From the NCBI RefSeq assembly GCF_016518545.1, contig NZ_JACVTO010000009.1, positions 124,001 to 188,000 on the forward strand: a stretch of 64,000 nt of DNA. The letters are read 5' to 3'. Below, one piece after another: positions 57,106 to 64,000 of this stretch (the first letter of the stretch is position 1; each line of letters begins with the position of its first letter). This DNA is from Pseudomonas sp. S30 (GTDB lineage Bacteria; Pseudomonadota; Gammaproteobacteria; Pseudomonadales; Pseudomonadaceae). Both the position numbers and the translations under genes were made by a program. The notes under the pieces were generated by a model. The model searched no databases, was not told where the DNA came from, and saw nothing but the letters and a program-made list of their open reading frames with translations.

Positions 57106-57393
57106 TTGCAAAAGAATGTAGAACGGACAAGTGTAACCAAGGGCACGCCCGATTGCGAACGCGCAGCCGAAGGCCACCACCCCATCAGTCGGATCGTCGG
57201 CTTCCAGCTCGATGCCCACGGCCACTGGGTGGTGGCGCTGTCCTGCGGGCACACCCAGCACCTGCGTCACCAACCGCCCTGGCAACAGCGCGCCTGGGTG
57301 CTCGATGCACACCAGCGCGCGGCCCGTATCGGCCAGGTGTTCGCCTGCGGCTGGTGCGCGAAAGGTGCCGATAGCGCTACCCTTGCCCGCTGA
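57106..57393 (+). CDS. DUF3565 family protein (start uncertain)
   Basis: The conserved part, from about 57180, reads RIVGFQLDAHGHWVVALSCG, then CGHTQHLRHQPPWQ and CGWC near the end, the pattern of DUF3565 proteins with probable metal-binding Cys/His. No in-frame ATG or GTG lies at a suitable distance. The TTG at 57106 with GGGGCAAG upstream is the best candidate, giving up to 95 residues; family members are usually shorter at the N-terminus. It lies between divergent slyD and pta, 31 bases before pta, so it may share the pta transcript. Confidence 0.7.
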   Translation: MQKNVERTSVTKGTPDCERAAEGHHPISRIVGFQLDAHGHWVVALSCGHTQHLRHQPPWQQRAWVLDAHQRAARIGQVFACGWCAKGADSATLAR

Positions 57394-57424
57394 CCCTTCG
57401 CACCGCTCATTCGAGACGCCACCC

Positions 57425-59512
57425 ATGCAGACTTTTTTCATCGCGCCGACCGACTTCGGTGTCGGCTTGACCTCCATCAGTCTCGGGCTGGTGCGTACCC
57501 TCGAACGCGGCGGGCTCAAGGTCGGTTTCTTCAAGCCCATCGCCCAGCCTCACCCGGGCGACACCGGTCCGGAGCGCTCCACCGAGCTGGTGGCGCGCAC
57601 CCACGGCATCAAGCCGCCCATGCCCCTGAGCCTGGCCCAGGTCGAGCGCATGCTCGGCGACGGCCAGCTCGACGAGCTGCTCGAACAGATCATCAGCCTG
57701 TACCAACAGGCCTGTGTCGGCAACGACGTGGTGGTGGTCGAGGGCATGGTGCCGACCCGTCACGCCAGCTACGCCGCGCGGGTCAACCTGCACCTGGCCA
57801 AGAGCCTGGATGCCGAGGTGATCCTGGTGTCGGCACCGGAAAACGAGGTGCTCAGCGAGCTGTCCGGACGCGTCGAGTTGCAAGCCCAGATGTATGGGGG
57901 CCCACGCGATCCGAAAGTGCTCGGGGTGATCCTCAACAAGGTCCGCACCGAGGAGAGCATGGGCGAGTTCGCCAGCCGTCTGCGCGAGCACTCGCCGCTA
58001 TTGCGCGGCGACGACTTCCGCCTGCTGGGCTGCATTCCCTACCAGCCCGAACTCAACGCCCCGCGCACCCGGGACGTGGCCGACCTGCTCGGCGCCCAGG
58101 TACTCAACGCGGGCGACTACGAACAGCGGCGCATGAACCGCATCATCATCTGCGCACGGACCGTGGCCAATACCGTGCCGCTGCTGACCTCCGGCACCCT
58201 GGTGGTGACCCCCGGAGACCGCGACGACATCATCCTTGCCGTGAGCCTGGCAGCGATCAACGGCGTGCCGCTGGCCGGCCTGTTGCTGACCAGCGACAGC
58301 AAACCAGACGCACGCATCCTCGGCCTGTGTCGTGGCGCGCTCAATGCTGGCCTGCCGATTCTGTCGGTGAGCACCGGCTCGTTCGATACCGCCAACCTGC
58401 TCAACTCGCTCAATCGGGAAATCCCGGTGGACGATCGCGACCGCGCCGAATTCATCACCGACTTCGTCGCCAGTCACCTGGACGCCGCCTGGCTGCACCA
58501 GCGCTGCGGCACCCCGCGCGAGCTGCGCCTGTCGCCGGCGGTGTTCCGCTATCAGCTGATCCAGCGTGCGCAGCAGGCCAACAAGCGCATCGTCCTGCCC
58601 GAAGGTGCCGAGCCGCTGCTGGTGCAGGCCGCCGCGATCTGCCAGGCGCGTGGCATCGCCCGTTGCGTTCTGCTGGCCAAACCCGAAGCGGTGGAGGCCG
58701 TGGCCCGCGCACAGGGGATCAGCCTGCCGGCCGATCTGGAGATACTGGACCCGGAGCTGATTCGCCCACGCTACGTCCAGCCCATGGTGGATCTGCGCAA
58801 GAGCAAGAACCTCAATGCACCGATGGCCGAGCAGCAACTGGAAGACCCGGTGGTGATCGGCACCATGATGCTGGCCCTGGATGAAGTCGACGGCCTGGTC
58901 TCAGGGCTGGTGCACTCCACCGCCAACACCATCCGCCCGGCCCTGCAACTGATCAAGACCGCTCCCGGCGCCAGCCTGGTGTCCTCGGTGTTCTTCATGC
59001 TGTTCCCCGAGCAGGTGCTGGTGTACGGCGACTGCGTGATGAACCCGCATCCAGACGCCGCCGAGCTGGCCGAGATCGCCCGCCAGAGCGCCGAGTCGGC
59101 GCAGGCCTTCGGCATCACCCCGCGCGTGGCGATGATCAGCTATTCAAGCGATTCGGCCAGTGACGACCAGGTGCAGAAAGTGCACGAAGCCACACGCCTG
59201 GTCCAGGCGGCCGAGCAGGATCTGCTGATCGATGGTCCGTTGCAGTACGACGCCGCCGCCAATCCGCAAGTGGCCCTTCAGTTGGCCCCGCAGAGCGCCG
59301 TGGCCGGGCGTGCGACGGTGTTCGTGTTCCCCGACCTGAACACCGGCAACACCACCCACAAGGCCGTCCAGCGCAGCACCGACGGCGTCAGCCTGGGTCC
59401 GATGCTGCAAGGCCTGCGCAAGCCAGTGAACGACCTGCCGCGCGGGGCGCAGGTGGACGACATCGTTCACACCATCGCCCTGACCGCCATCCAGGCCAGT
59501 CAGGTACGCTGA
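57425..59512 (+). CDS. pta: Phosphate acetyltransferase
   Basis: 695 residues, long form. The N-terminal domain is a BioD-like P-loop fold (MQTFFIAPTDFGVGLTSISL) and a DRTGG domain follows (about 215-335). The C-terminal catalytic domain (about 370-690) has SLVSSVFFMLFPEQVLVYGD and the C-terminal PDLNTGNTTHKAVQR. It interconverts acetyl-CoA and acetyl phosphate. ackA is not adjacent in this window. Confidence 0.93.
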   Translation: MQTFFIAPTDFGVGLTSISLGLVRTLERGGLKVGFFKPIAQPHPGDTGPERSTELVARTHGIKPPMPLSLAQVERMLGDGQLDELLEQIISLYQQACVGNDVVVVEGMVPTRHASYAARVNLHLAKSLDAEVILVSAPENEVLSELSGRVELQAQMYGGPRDPKVLGVILNKVRTEESMGEFASRLREHSPLLRGDDFRLLGCIPYQPELNAPRTRDVADLLGAQVLNAGDYEQRRMNRIIICARTVANTVPLLTSGTLVVTPGDRDDIILAVSLAAINGVPLAGLLLTSDSKPDARILGLCRGALNAGLPILSVSTGSFDTANLLNSLNREIPVDDRDRAEFITDFVASHLDAAWLHQRCGTPRELRLSPAVFRYQLIQRAQQANKRIVLPEGAEPLLVQAAAICQARGIARCVLLAKPEAVEAVARAQGISLPADLEILDPELIRPRYVQPMVDLRKSKNLNAPMAEQQLEDPVVIGTMMLALDEVDGLVSGLVHSTANTIRPALQLIKTAPGASLVSSVFFMLFPEQVLVYGDCVMNPHPDAAELAEIARQSAESAQAFGITPRVAMISYSSDSASDDQVQKVHEATRLVQAAEQDLLIDGPLQYDAAANPQVALQLAPQSAVAGRATVFVFPDLNTGNTTHKAVQRSTDGVSLGPMLQGLRKPVNDLPRGAQVDDIVHTIALTAIQASQVR

Positions 59513-59517
59513 TCCAA

Positions 59518-59542
59518 CCTGGGCCGCAGCATGCGGCCCAGG
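59518..59542. terminator. Hairpin between convergent pta and the OmpA-type lipoprotein gene
   Basis: CCTGGGCCGCA and TGCGGCCCAGG form a perfect 11-bp stem with a 3-base loop, six bases after the pta stop. Poor T content on both sides; a likely bidirectional terminator. Confidence 0.6.
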
Positions 59543-59556
59543 GGAGGCATCAGGTA

Positions 59557-60294
59557 TCAGGGATACTGCTGAACGGTGCCCTGCTGGCCAGCACCTTGCT
59601 GATCGTACTGCTGGCCGGGGATCGGCTTGAGGTTGACCTCGACGCGACGGTTCTGCGCGCGACCGTTGGCGTCGGCATTGCTGGCGATCGGCTGGTCAGG
59701 CCCCATGCCACGTACGCTGACTCGCGAGGCGTCGACACCCTGGGAAGTGAGGTAGGTGCTCACCGCCTGGGCGCGTCGCTGGGACAGGTCCATGTTGTGC
59801 TGGCGGCTGCCGGTGCTGTCGGTGAAGCCCACCACTTCGATGGTGTTCTGGTTGAACTGCTTGAACGAGCTGGCGAGGTTGTTCAGTGGCGAGTAGAAGC
59901 TCGGTGCGATGTTCGCCGAGTCGGTGGCGAAAGTGATGTTACCCGGCATGATCAGCTTGATCTGGTCACCCTGACGCTGCACTTCGACACCGGTATTGGC
60001 CATTTGCGCACGCAGCTCGGCCTCCTGCTTGTCGGCATAATAGCCGTACCCCGCAGCCGCTGCGCCCACGGCGGCGGCGCCGATCAGCGCACCCTTGCCA
60101 CGGTGATTGTGGTCGATGGCAGCGCCCGCCACTGCACCGGCCAACGCGCCCAGGCCGCCGTACTTGGCCGTTTTGCTCATTCCGGAACCGCCGCCCTGCG
60201 CCTGGCCCTGGTTGTCATAGGGATTCTGCCCGGCACAGCCGGTCATCAGGGCAGCGGTAGTGGCGACGATAATCAGGCGGCGCAGGTTTGACAT
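59557..60294 (-). CDS. OmpA-domain lipoprotein (YiaD-like)
   Basis: 245 residues. Lipobox LMTGC puts the acylated cysteine at residue 20. A glycine-zipper stretch (about 45-90, AGAVAGAAIDHN...GAAAVGAAAAGYG) follows, then an OmpA C-terminal peptidoglycan-binding domain (about 110-225) with GFTDSTGSRQHNMDLSQRRA and RAQNRRVEV. It probably links the outer membrane to the cell wall. AGGAG precedes the ATG at 60294. The C-terminus is Gln-rich. Confidence 0.9.
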   Translation of the reverse strand: MSNLRRLIIVATTAALMTGCAGQNPYDNQGQAQGGGSGMSKTAKYGGLGALAGAVAGAAIDHNHRGKGALIGAAAVGAAAAGYGYYADKQEAELRAQMANTGVEVQRQGDQIKLIMPGNITFATDSANIAPSFYSPLNNLASSFKQFNQNTIEVVGFTDSTGSRQHNMDLSQRRAQAVSTYLTSQGVDASRVSVRGMGPDQPIASNADANGRAQNRRVEVNLKPIPGQQYDQQGAGQQGTVQQYP

Positions 60295-60475
60295 GGACAA
60301 GCTCCTGGTGAAATTCGAATATGCGACTGATCGCAGGCGAACAGAGACCAGACTTGGACTGGAACGACGAAGGAAGATTCCATGAAAACCCGTTCATCGG
60401 CTGCGCCGCGACCGCCCGCCCGACAATCTCCCCTCGCCCGCAGACATCACTGGCCCAGCCCGCAGACGACCCGCC

Positions 60476-61168
60476 TCAGGGCAGGTACAGACTGAAGAGC
60501 CCGCCGCCCAGTGCACCACCGTTGCGCAACTCGATCCGCCCGCGCACGCCGTCGCGCTCGTGCAGCGCGGCGATCCGCGCGGCGAAGTACAGCCCCAGGC
60601 CAGTGCTGCCACTGCTCGCATCGATGCCTTGGGCATAGTCGTGCTGGCGCTCGAGCATGTACTGGGGATAACCGGCGCCGTCGTCGTTGACACTGATCAC
60701 CAGTTGCTCGCCTTGCTCCTCGACGCTGATCAGCAGTGCATGCCCAGCATAGCGGATGGCATTGGTCAGGACGTTGGCCACCACCGAGGCCACCAGTTCG
60801 CGGTCGAAGAAGCCCAGCGGGTTCTCGGTCTCGATTCGCCAGGTGGCCAGCAGGTCACGGTGACGAATGACGTCCTGCTGCGCCGCCAGCTGCGCTTCGA
60901 CGAAATCTTCCAGCTCGTGGTAATCGGGGCAGATCGGCAGCTGGTTGATGCCCAGCTTGTACAGCCCCAGCATCTGCACCAGCATGCCGTTGAGGTGGCG
61001 CAGCTCGTGCTCGATCACCCCCTGCTCGCTGCCGCTGCGGGCCGCTTCGGGCAGGCGCGCCAACCACTGGTCATGGGCCTGGGTCAGCGCCGACAACGAA
61101 TTCTTCATGTCGTGCACGGTGGAGGCGATCACCGTGGAGAAGTCCAGCCCCTGCTCGTGGTCGCTCAT
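60476..61168 (-). CDS. Soluble sensor histidine kinase
   Basis: 230 residues without membrane or obvious sensor domain. The phosphoacceptor is probably His19 in STVHDMKNSLSAL, an HDxKN-type box. The ATPase domain has the N box NVLTNAIRYAG, G1 DDGAGYP and G2 GSTGLGLYFAARIA. Its ATG overlaps the stop of the response-regulator gene (ATGA), so the two form a translationally coupled pair. With no sensor of its own it may be stimulated through a partner protein. Signal unknown. Confidence 0.85.
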   Translation of the reverse strand: MSDHEQGLDFSTVIASTVHDMKNSLSALTQAHDQWLARLPEAARSGSEQGVIEHELRHLNGMLVQMLGLYKLGINQLPICPDYHELEDFVEAQLAAQQDVIRHRDLLATWRIETENPLGFFDRELVASVVANVLTNAIRYAGHALLISVEEQGEQLVISVNDDGAGYPQYMLERQHDYAQGIDASSGSTGLGLYFAARIAALHERDGVRGRIELRNGGALGGGLFSLYLP

Positions 61169-62772
61169 GCGCCGAACACCCGCACATGCAACTTGCGATA
61201 GCGCTCGAAGCGGCTGTCGCTGGCGGGGATGCCGGCCACCCGGTTCAGGCAGTCCTGGCATTCCTGCATGATCGACTCCGGCGGGCGCTCGCCGCCCACG
61301 CGCAACAGGGCCTGGGCAGTATTGAGGGCGATGCTGATGTTCTTCGGCTGCAACGACAAGGCCTTGCGAAACAACTGCAGCGCCTCGCTCAATTGTCCGG
61401 CCTGGTAGCTGCGCACGCCCTGACGGTTGAGATCCACCGCCTCGGTGACGGCGCCTAGCACACTGGGGTCGTCGGTGACCCTGGCCACGCTCTGCATCAC
61501 ACTGGGGTCGTCGCCATAGGTCTCCACGCAGCCCTTGAGGATCGAAGTGCCGGCCGAGGCCTGTCCGAGCGCACTGAGCTGGCTGGCCACGGTCAGGGCG
61601 GCATCGACCGAGAAAAACTGATCCATCTTCTCCAGGCGCTGCATGGCCTGCTCGGTGAGCTTGGCTGCGGTCTCGGCATCGCCGGCCTGTTGCAGGCTGG
61701 CCGCCTTCATCAACCGCGCACGGACCTGCAACCCCTGATCTTCGGTGTGCTCCTTGGCCACTTCGCTGAGCACCGTGTTGATCTCCACACGGGTACGCGC
61801 ATCCAGCCCGTTGCCCGCATTCTTGTTCATCAGCGCCTGGGCCAGGCCCAGATTGCTCTCGGCGCTCTTGTAGCGCGAACTCTGGCCCTGGCTGACGGCA
61901 TGCCGGTAAGCCTTGGACGCACCCTCGAAGTCTTCGTTGTCCAGCGCCAGCTTGCCCAACGCAGCCTGACGGCGGACCGCCAGCGGCGACAAGCGCACCG
62001 CTTCTTCCAGCACGTGCTGGGCACGCTTGCTGTCGCCTTTGGCCACCAGCACCTCGGCCATGCCATCGTACAGCGCCGGCATGATCGGAAACGCCTTGAG
62101 CGCCTGCTCGTAGACGCCTTGGGCCTGGTCCTGCTGGCCACGCTGGTGCAGCAGGCTGCCCAGCGCCGCGTAGGCCCAGGGCTGCGGACGACTTGCCAGG
62201 ATACTGGTGAGAAACTTCTCCAGTTCATCGAAACGCTTGAGCGCGCGCAACGCATCCGCTCGGTAGCGCAGGCACAGCGGGGCAAAGCGCGGATCCTGCT
62301 TGCACAGCTCGGCGCAGGCGGCCAGCACCTCGGCCGGACGACCGCGATCCAGCGCTTGCAGAATGGGCTTGAGCAATGCCTTGCGCTGGGTGAGCTTCTC
62401 CAAGCGCTGCGCCAGGCCGATACGATTGAACGGTTTGGTCAGATAGCCATCAGGCTCGTGCTCCAGCGCGCTGAGCACGATGGACTGGCTGCTCTCGGCG
62501 GTGACCATGATGAACACGCACTCATGGCTGATGAGCTTGTCCAGCAACAGATCCTCGAGCACCTGTTGCCCGTTCTTCTTGCCATCGCCCAGGTGAAAGT
62601 CCTGGAGGATGAAGTCGTAGCGTTTTTGCGCACACATGCGCAGGGCCTGCTCGCCACTGTCGGCGGTATCCACCTCGCGCACTCCGAGCTCGCGCAGCAT
62701 GGAACGCGTGGAGGTGCGAAAGTCGGTGTAGTCGTCGACGATCAGAAAGCTTTTTTGCCCGTACTGCAGCAT
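61165..62772 (-). CDS. Response regulator with TPR output
   Basis: 535 residues. Receiver domain (about 6-125) with Asp13-Asp14, phosphoacceptor Asp58 in FILQDFHLGDG, Thr91 and Lys113 (LTKPF). The rest (about 140-520) is a chain of TPR-like helices, for example LGSLLHQRGQQDQAQGVYEQAL and LFRKALSLQPKN. No DNA-binding, GGDEF or EAL domain is seen, so the output is probably protein-protein. The ATG at 62772 is preferred to a GTG two codons upstream because AGG is better spaced. First gene of the pair. Confidence 0.88.
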   Translation of the reverse strand: MLQYGQKSFLIVDDYTDFRTSTRSMLRELGVREVDTADSGEQALRMCAQKRYDFILQDFHLGDGKKNGQQVLEDLLLDKLISHECVFIMVTAESSQSIVLSALEHEPDGYLTKPFNRIGLAQRLEKLTQRKALLKPILQALDRGRPAEVLAACAELCKQDPRFAPLCLRYRADALRALKRFDELEKFLTSILASRPQPWAYAALGSLLHQRGQQDQAQGVYEQALKAFPIMPALYDGMAEVLVAKGDSKRAQHVLEEAVRLSPLAVRRQAALGKLALDNEDFEGASKAYRHAVSQGQSSRYKSAESNLGLAQALMNKNAGNGLDARTRVEINTVLSEVAKEHTEDQGLQVRARLMKAASLQQAGDAETAAKLTEQAMQRLEKMDQFFSVDAALTVASQLSALGQASAGTSILKGCVETYGDDPSVMQSVARVTDDPSVLGAVTEAVDLNRQGVRSYQAGQLSEALQLFRKALSLQPKNISIALNTAQALLRVGGERPPESIMQECQDCLNRVAGIPASDSRFERYRKLHVRVFGA

Positions 62773-62902
62773 CGACACGACCTGTATTGGAGGGTGGAAA
62801 GTGAATGAGGCGTCTGCTGTATCGGCCGTACGTCGGAAAAGATGAGCCCAGCCGCACCCAGGCGGATATCAATTGGCCATCACTTTACCTCTGTGCCCTG
62901 CG

Positions 62903-64000
62903 TCAGGCCAGCAGCCCCAGCGATTTGGCCCTGGCCACCGCCTGGGTGCGACGCTCCACACCGAGCTTGCTGTTGATATGGCTGGCGTGGGTCTTGACGG
63001 TGTGCAACGAAATGAACAGCCGCTCACTGATCTGCTGGTTCGAACACCCCAGGGCGATCAGCTCCAGCACCGCCAGCTCGCGGCCGCTGAGTGCCTCGCG
63101 ACTGCAATGTAAGCCGCTCGACACCTGCGGCAGGCACGTCTGCAGCGCCTCTTGCACAGGGCAGGCGGGCAGACGGGCAAGCTGCTCGCGCAGCCATTCG
63201 CCCTGCCCATCGAGCAGTGCCTGGAACGGCTGCAGGGCGCCGCCGCGGGCCGCCAGGAGCGCGCGACCCAGCCATTGGAGGGCATCGCGGTCACGTCCCT
63301 GCGCCAGCATCAGCATCACCAGCTGGCATGCCGCATTGAGCACCAGCATCATTCCGCCATCGGCTTCGCCACGCATCGCCAGTGCGCACAGTCGCCGCTC
63401 GGCCACCTCGTCACGCTGCAAGGTGCAATCGAGCAGGGCCTGTTGCAGGCCGATGTGCTGGGCCAGCAACGGATGGAACTCCGGGGCGGCCGCCGGCTGC
63501 TCGCCGCCATAGGTCTGGCCCAGGCGCAGCAGCCAGGGTTCGGCGAGATCGACACGCCCCTGTGCCTGCCACAGCTCGCACTTGATCAGGGTGATCATGG
63601 CCAGGTAGAAAATCGGTGGAACATCCCAGATGTGCATGAGCCGTTCCGCCTCGGCCAATTCCGCGAAGGCTTCGGCGAAGCGTCCGTCACGGCCGTCGAG
63701 CGAGGCGATCACGCAGTGGCCGATCAACACGCTGATATCGCGACACGCCCTGGCTTCGCCGAGCCCGGCGCGCAGACGCTTGCGCGCCTGCTCGGGTTGA
63801 AGGCGCGAAGCCAGCAGGTAGCCCTCGTAGAGCACCAGCCGCGCCCGCACGGCATACAGGCGCTGGCCCGGCAGGCCATGCAGCCGATTCAGTCCATCCT
63901 GAACCTGGGCCAAGGCGCGCAACACCTGACCGCGCGCGTGCAGCACCCGCGCCTGGTCATAGTGAGCCAGCGCCTCGAACAGGGGGTTGCCCACCCGCTG
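62903..64000 (-). CDS. LuxR-type regulator with MalT-like TPR region (partial, 5' end outside window)
   Basis: The frame is open to the right edge, giving 366 codons of the C-terminal part. TPR-like helical repeats as in MalT/LAL regulators (about 1-290 of the visible part) are followed by a LuxR helix-turn-helix: LSGRELAVLELIALGCSNQQ and the recognition helix in SLHTVKTHASHI. The missing N-terminus would hold the ATPase domain of the MalT type, if this is one. Its target cannot be inferred. It runs in the same direction as the response regulator, 130 bases upstream. Confidence 0.85.
   Translation of the reverse strand, partial: QRVGNPLFEALAHYDQARVLHARGQVLRALAQVQDGLNRLHGLPGQRLYAVRARLVLYEGYLLASRLQPEQARKRLRAGLGEARACRDISVLIGHCVIASLDGRDGRFAEAFAELAEAERLMHIWDVPPIFYLAMITLIKCELWQAQGRVDLAEPWLLRLGQTYGGEQPAAAPEFHPLLAQHIGLQQALLDCTLQRDEVAERRLCALAMRGEADGGMMLVLNAACQLVMLMLAQGRDRDALQWLGRALLAARGGALQPFQALLDGQGEWLREQLARLPACPVQEALQTCLPQVSSGLHCSREALSGRELAVLELIALGCSNQQISERLFISLHTVKTHASHINSKLGVERRTQAVARAKSLGLLA

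Noticed and set aside
57425..59512. pta without adjacent ackA as an anomaly
   Set aside because: Separation of the two genes is common enough that it is not evidence of anything unusual here.

Overview
The window looks like the chromosome of a Pseudomonas of the P. putida group. This is inferred from the high G+C, the cyoABCDE quinol oxidase cluster, the fruBKA fructose PTS with a divergent Cra/FruR gene and a TTAAACGTTTCA-type operator, the ampD-ampE/DUF1631/nadC neighbourhood, an OprD-family porin, CheV and several cyclic-di-GMP or chemotaxis proteins. No tRNA, rRNA, CRISPR array, insertion sequence or phage gene was seen. Apart from the adhesin region it is mostly ordinary core genome.

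Layout. 1-10120 (minus) is the first 3373 codons of one giant secreted adhesin built of autotransporter-type beta-strand repeats; its C-terminus lies left of the window. 10.4-13.4 kb (minus) holds a YkgJ-type cysteine-cluster protein, the alanine aminotransferase AlaC and an uncharacterised alpha/beta-hydrolase. 13.5-18.4 kb (minus) is the cytochrome bo3 operon cyoABCDE, followed by a DsbB-like protein. 19.7-22.7 kb is a nitric-oxide detoxification pair, flavohemoglobin hmp and its divergent regulator norR, with two GT-N7-AC boxes between them. 22.7-25.1 kb (minus) has two unrecognised proteins that share an Ig-like domain. 25.4-32.0 kb (plus) has two tandem paralogous classical autotransporters, the first with nearly identical 288-bp repeats in its passenger. 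32-38.8 kb holds CheV, a small secreted protein overlapping a second YkgJ-family gene, a tiny exported protein, an OprD porin, a membrane diguanylate cyclase and two small conserved genes. 38.8-46.3 kb is fruBKA (minus) divergent from cra and a TatD-type nuclease gene. 46.4-53.2 kb holds ampDE, a DUF1631 gene, nadC, trxB and cysZ. 53.3-64 kb holds a soluble double-PAS chemoreceptor (BdlA-like), a glycosyltransferase, glutathione peroxidase, slyD, a DUF3565 gene, pta, an OmpA-type lipoprotein, a soluble histidine kinase/TPR response-regulator pair and the 3' part of a LuxR/MalT-type regulator.

How the genes work together. Three large type V surface proteins within 32 kb, next to a diguanylate cyclase, CheV and a BdlA-like receptor, suggest investment in attachment and biofilm behaviour. 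The cyo oxidase, DsbB and the Hmp/NorR pair serve aerobic quinol oxidation and nitrosative stress. The fru genes import and phosphorylate fructose under Cra control, and a Crc/Hfq-type AANAANAA motif may add catabolite control.

Most noteworthy: (i) the modular architecture of the giant adhesin, with arrays of 12, 9 and at least 3 repeats separated by a recurring capping module; (ii) repeat expansion in one of two tandem autotransporter paralogs; (iii) the Ig-like pair of unknown function; (iv) a terminator/antiterminator-like structure in the trxB leader; (v) a soluble kinase paired with a response regulator that has TPRs and no recognisable DNA-binding output. Start codons were moved from the longest open frame where ribosome-binding sites and family lengths favoured it.
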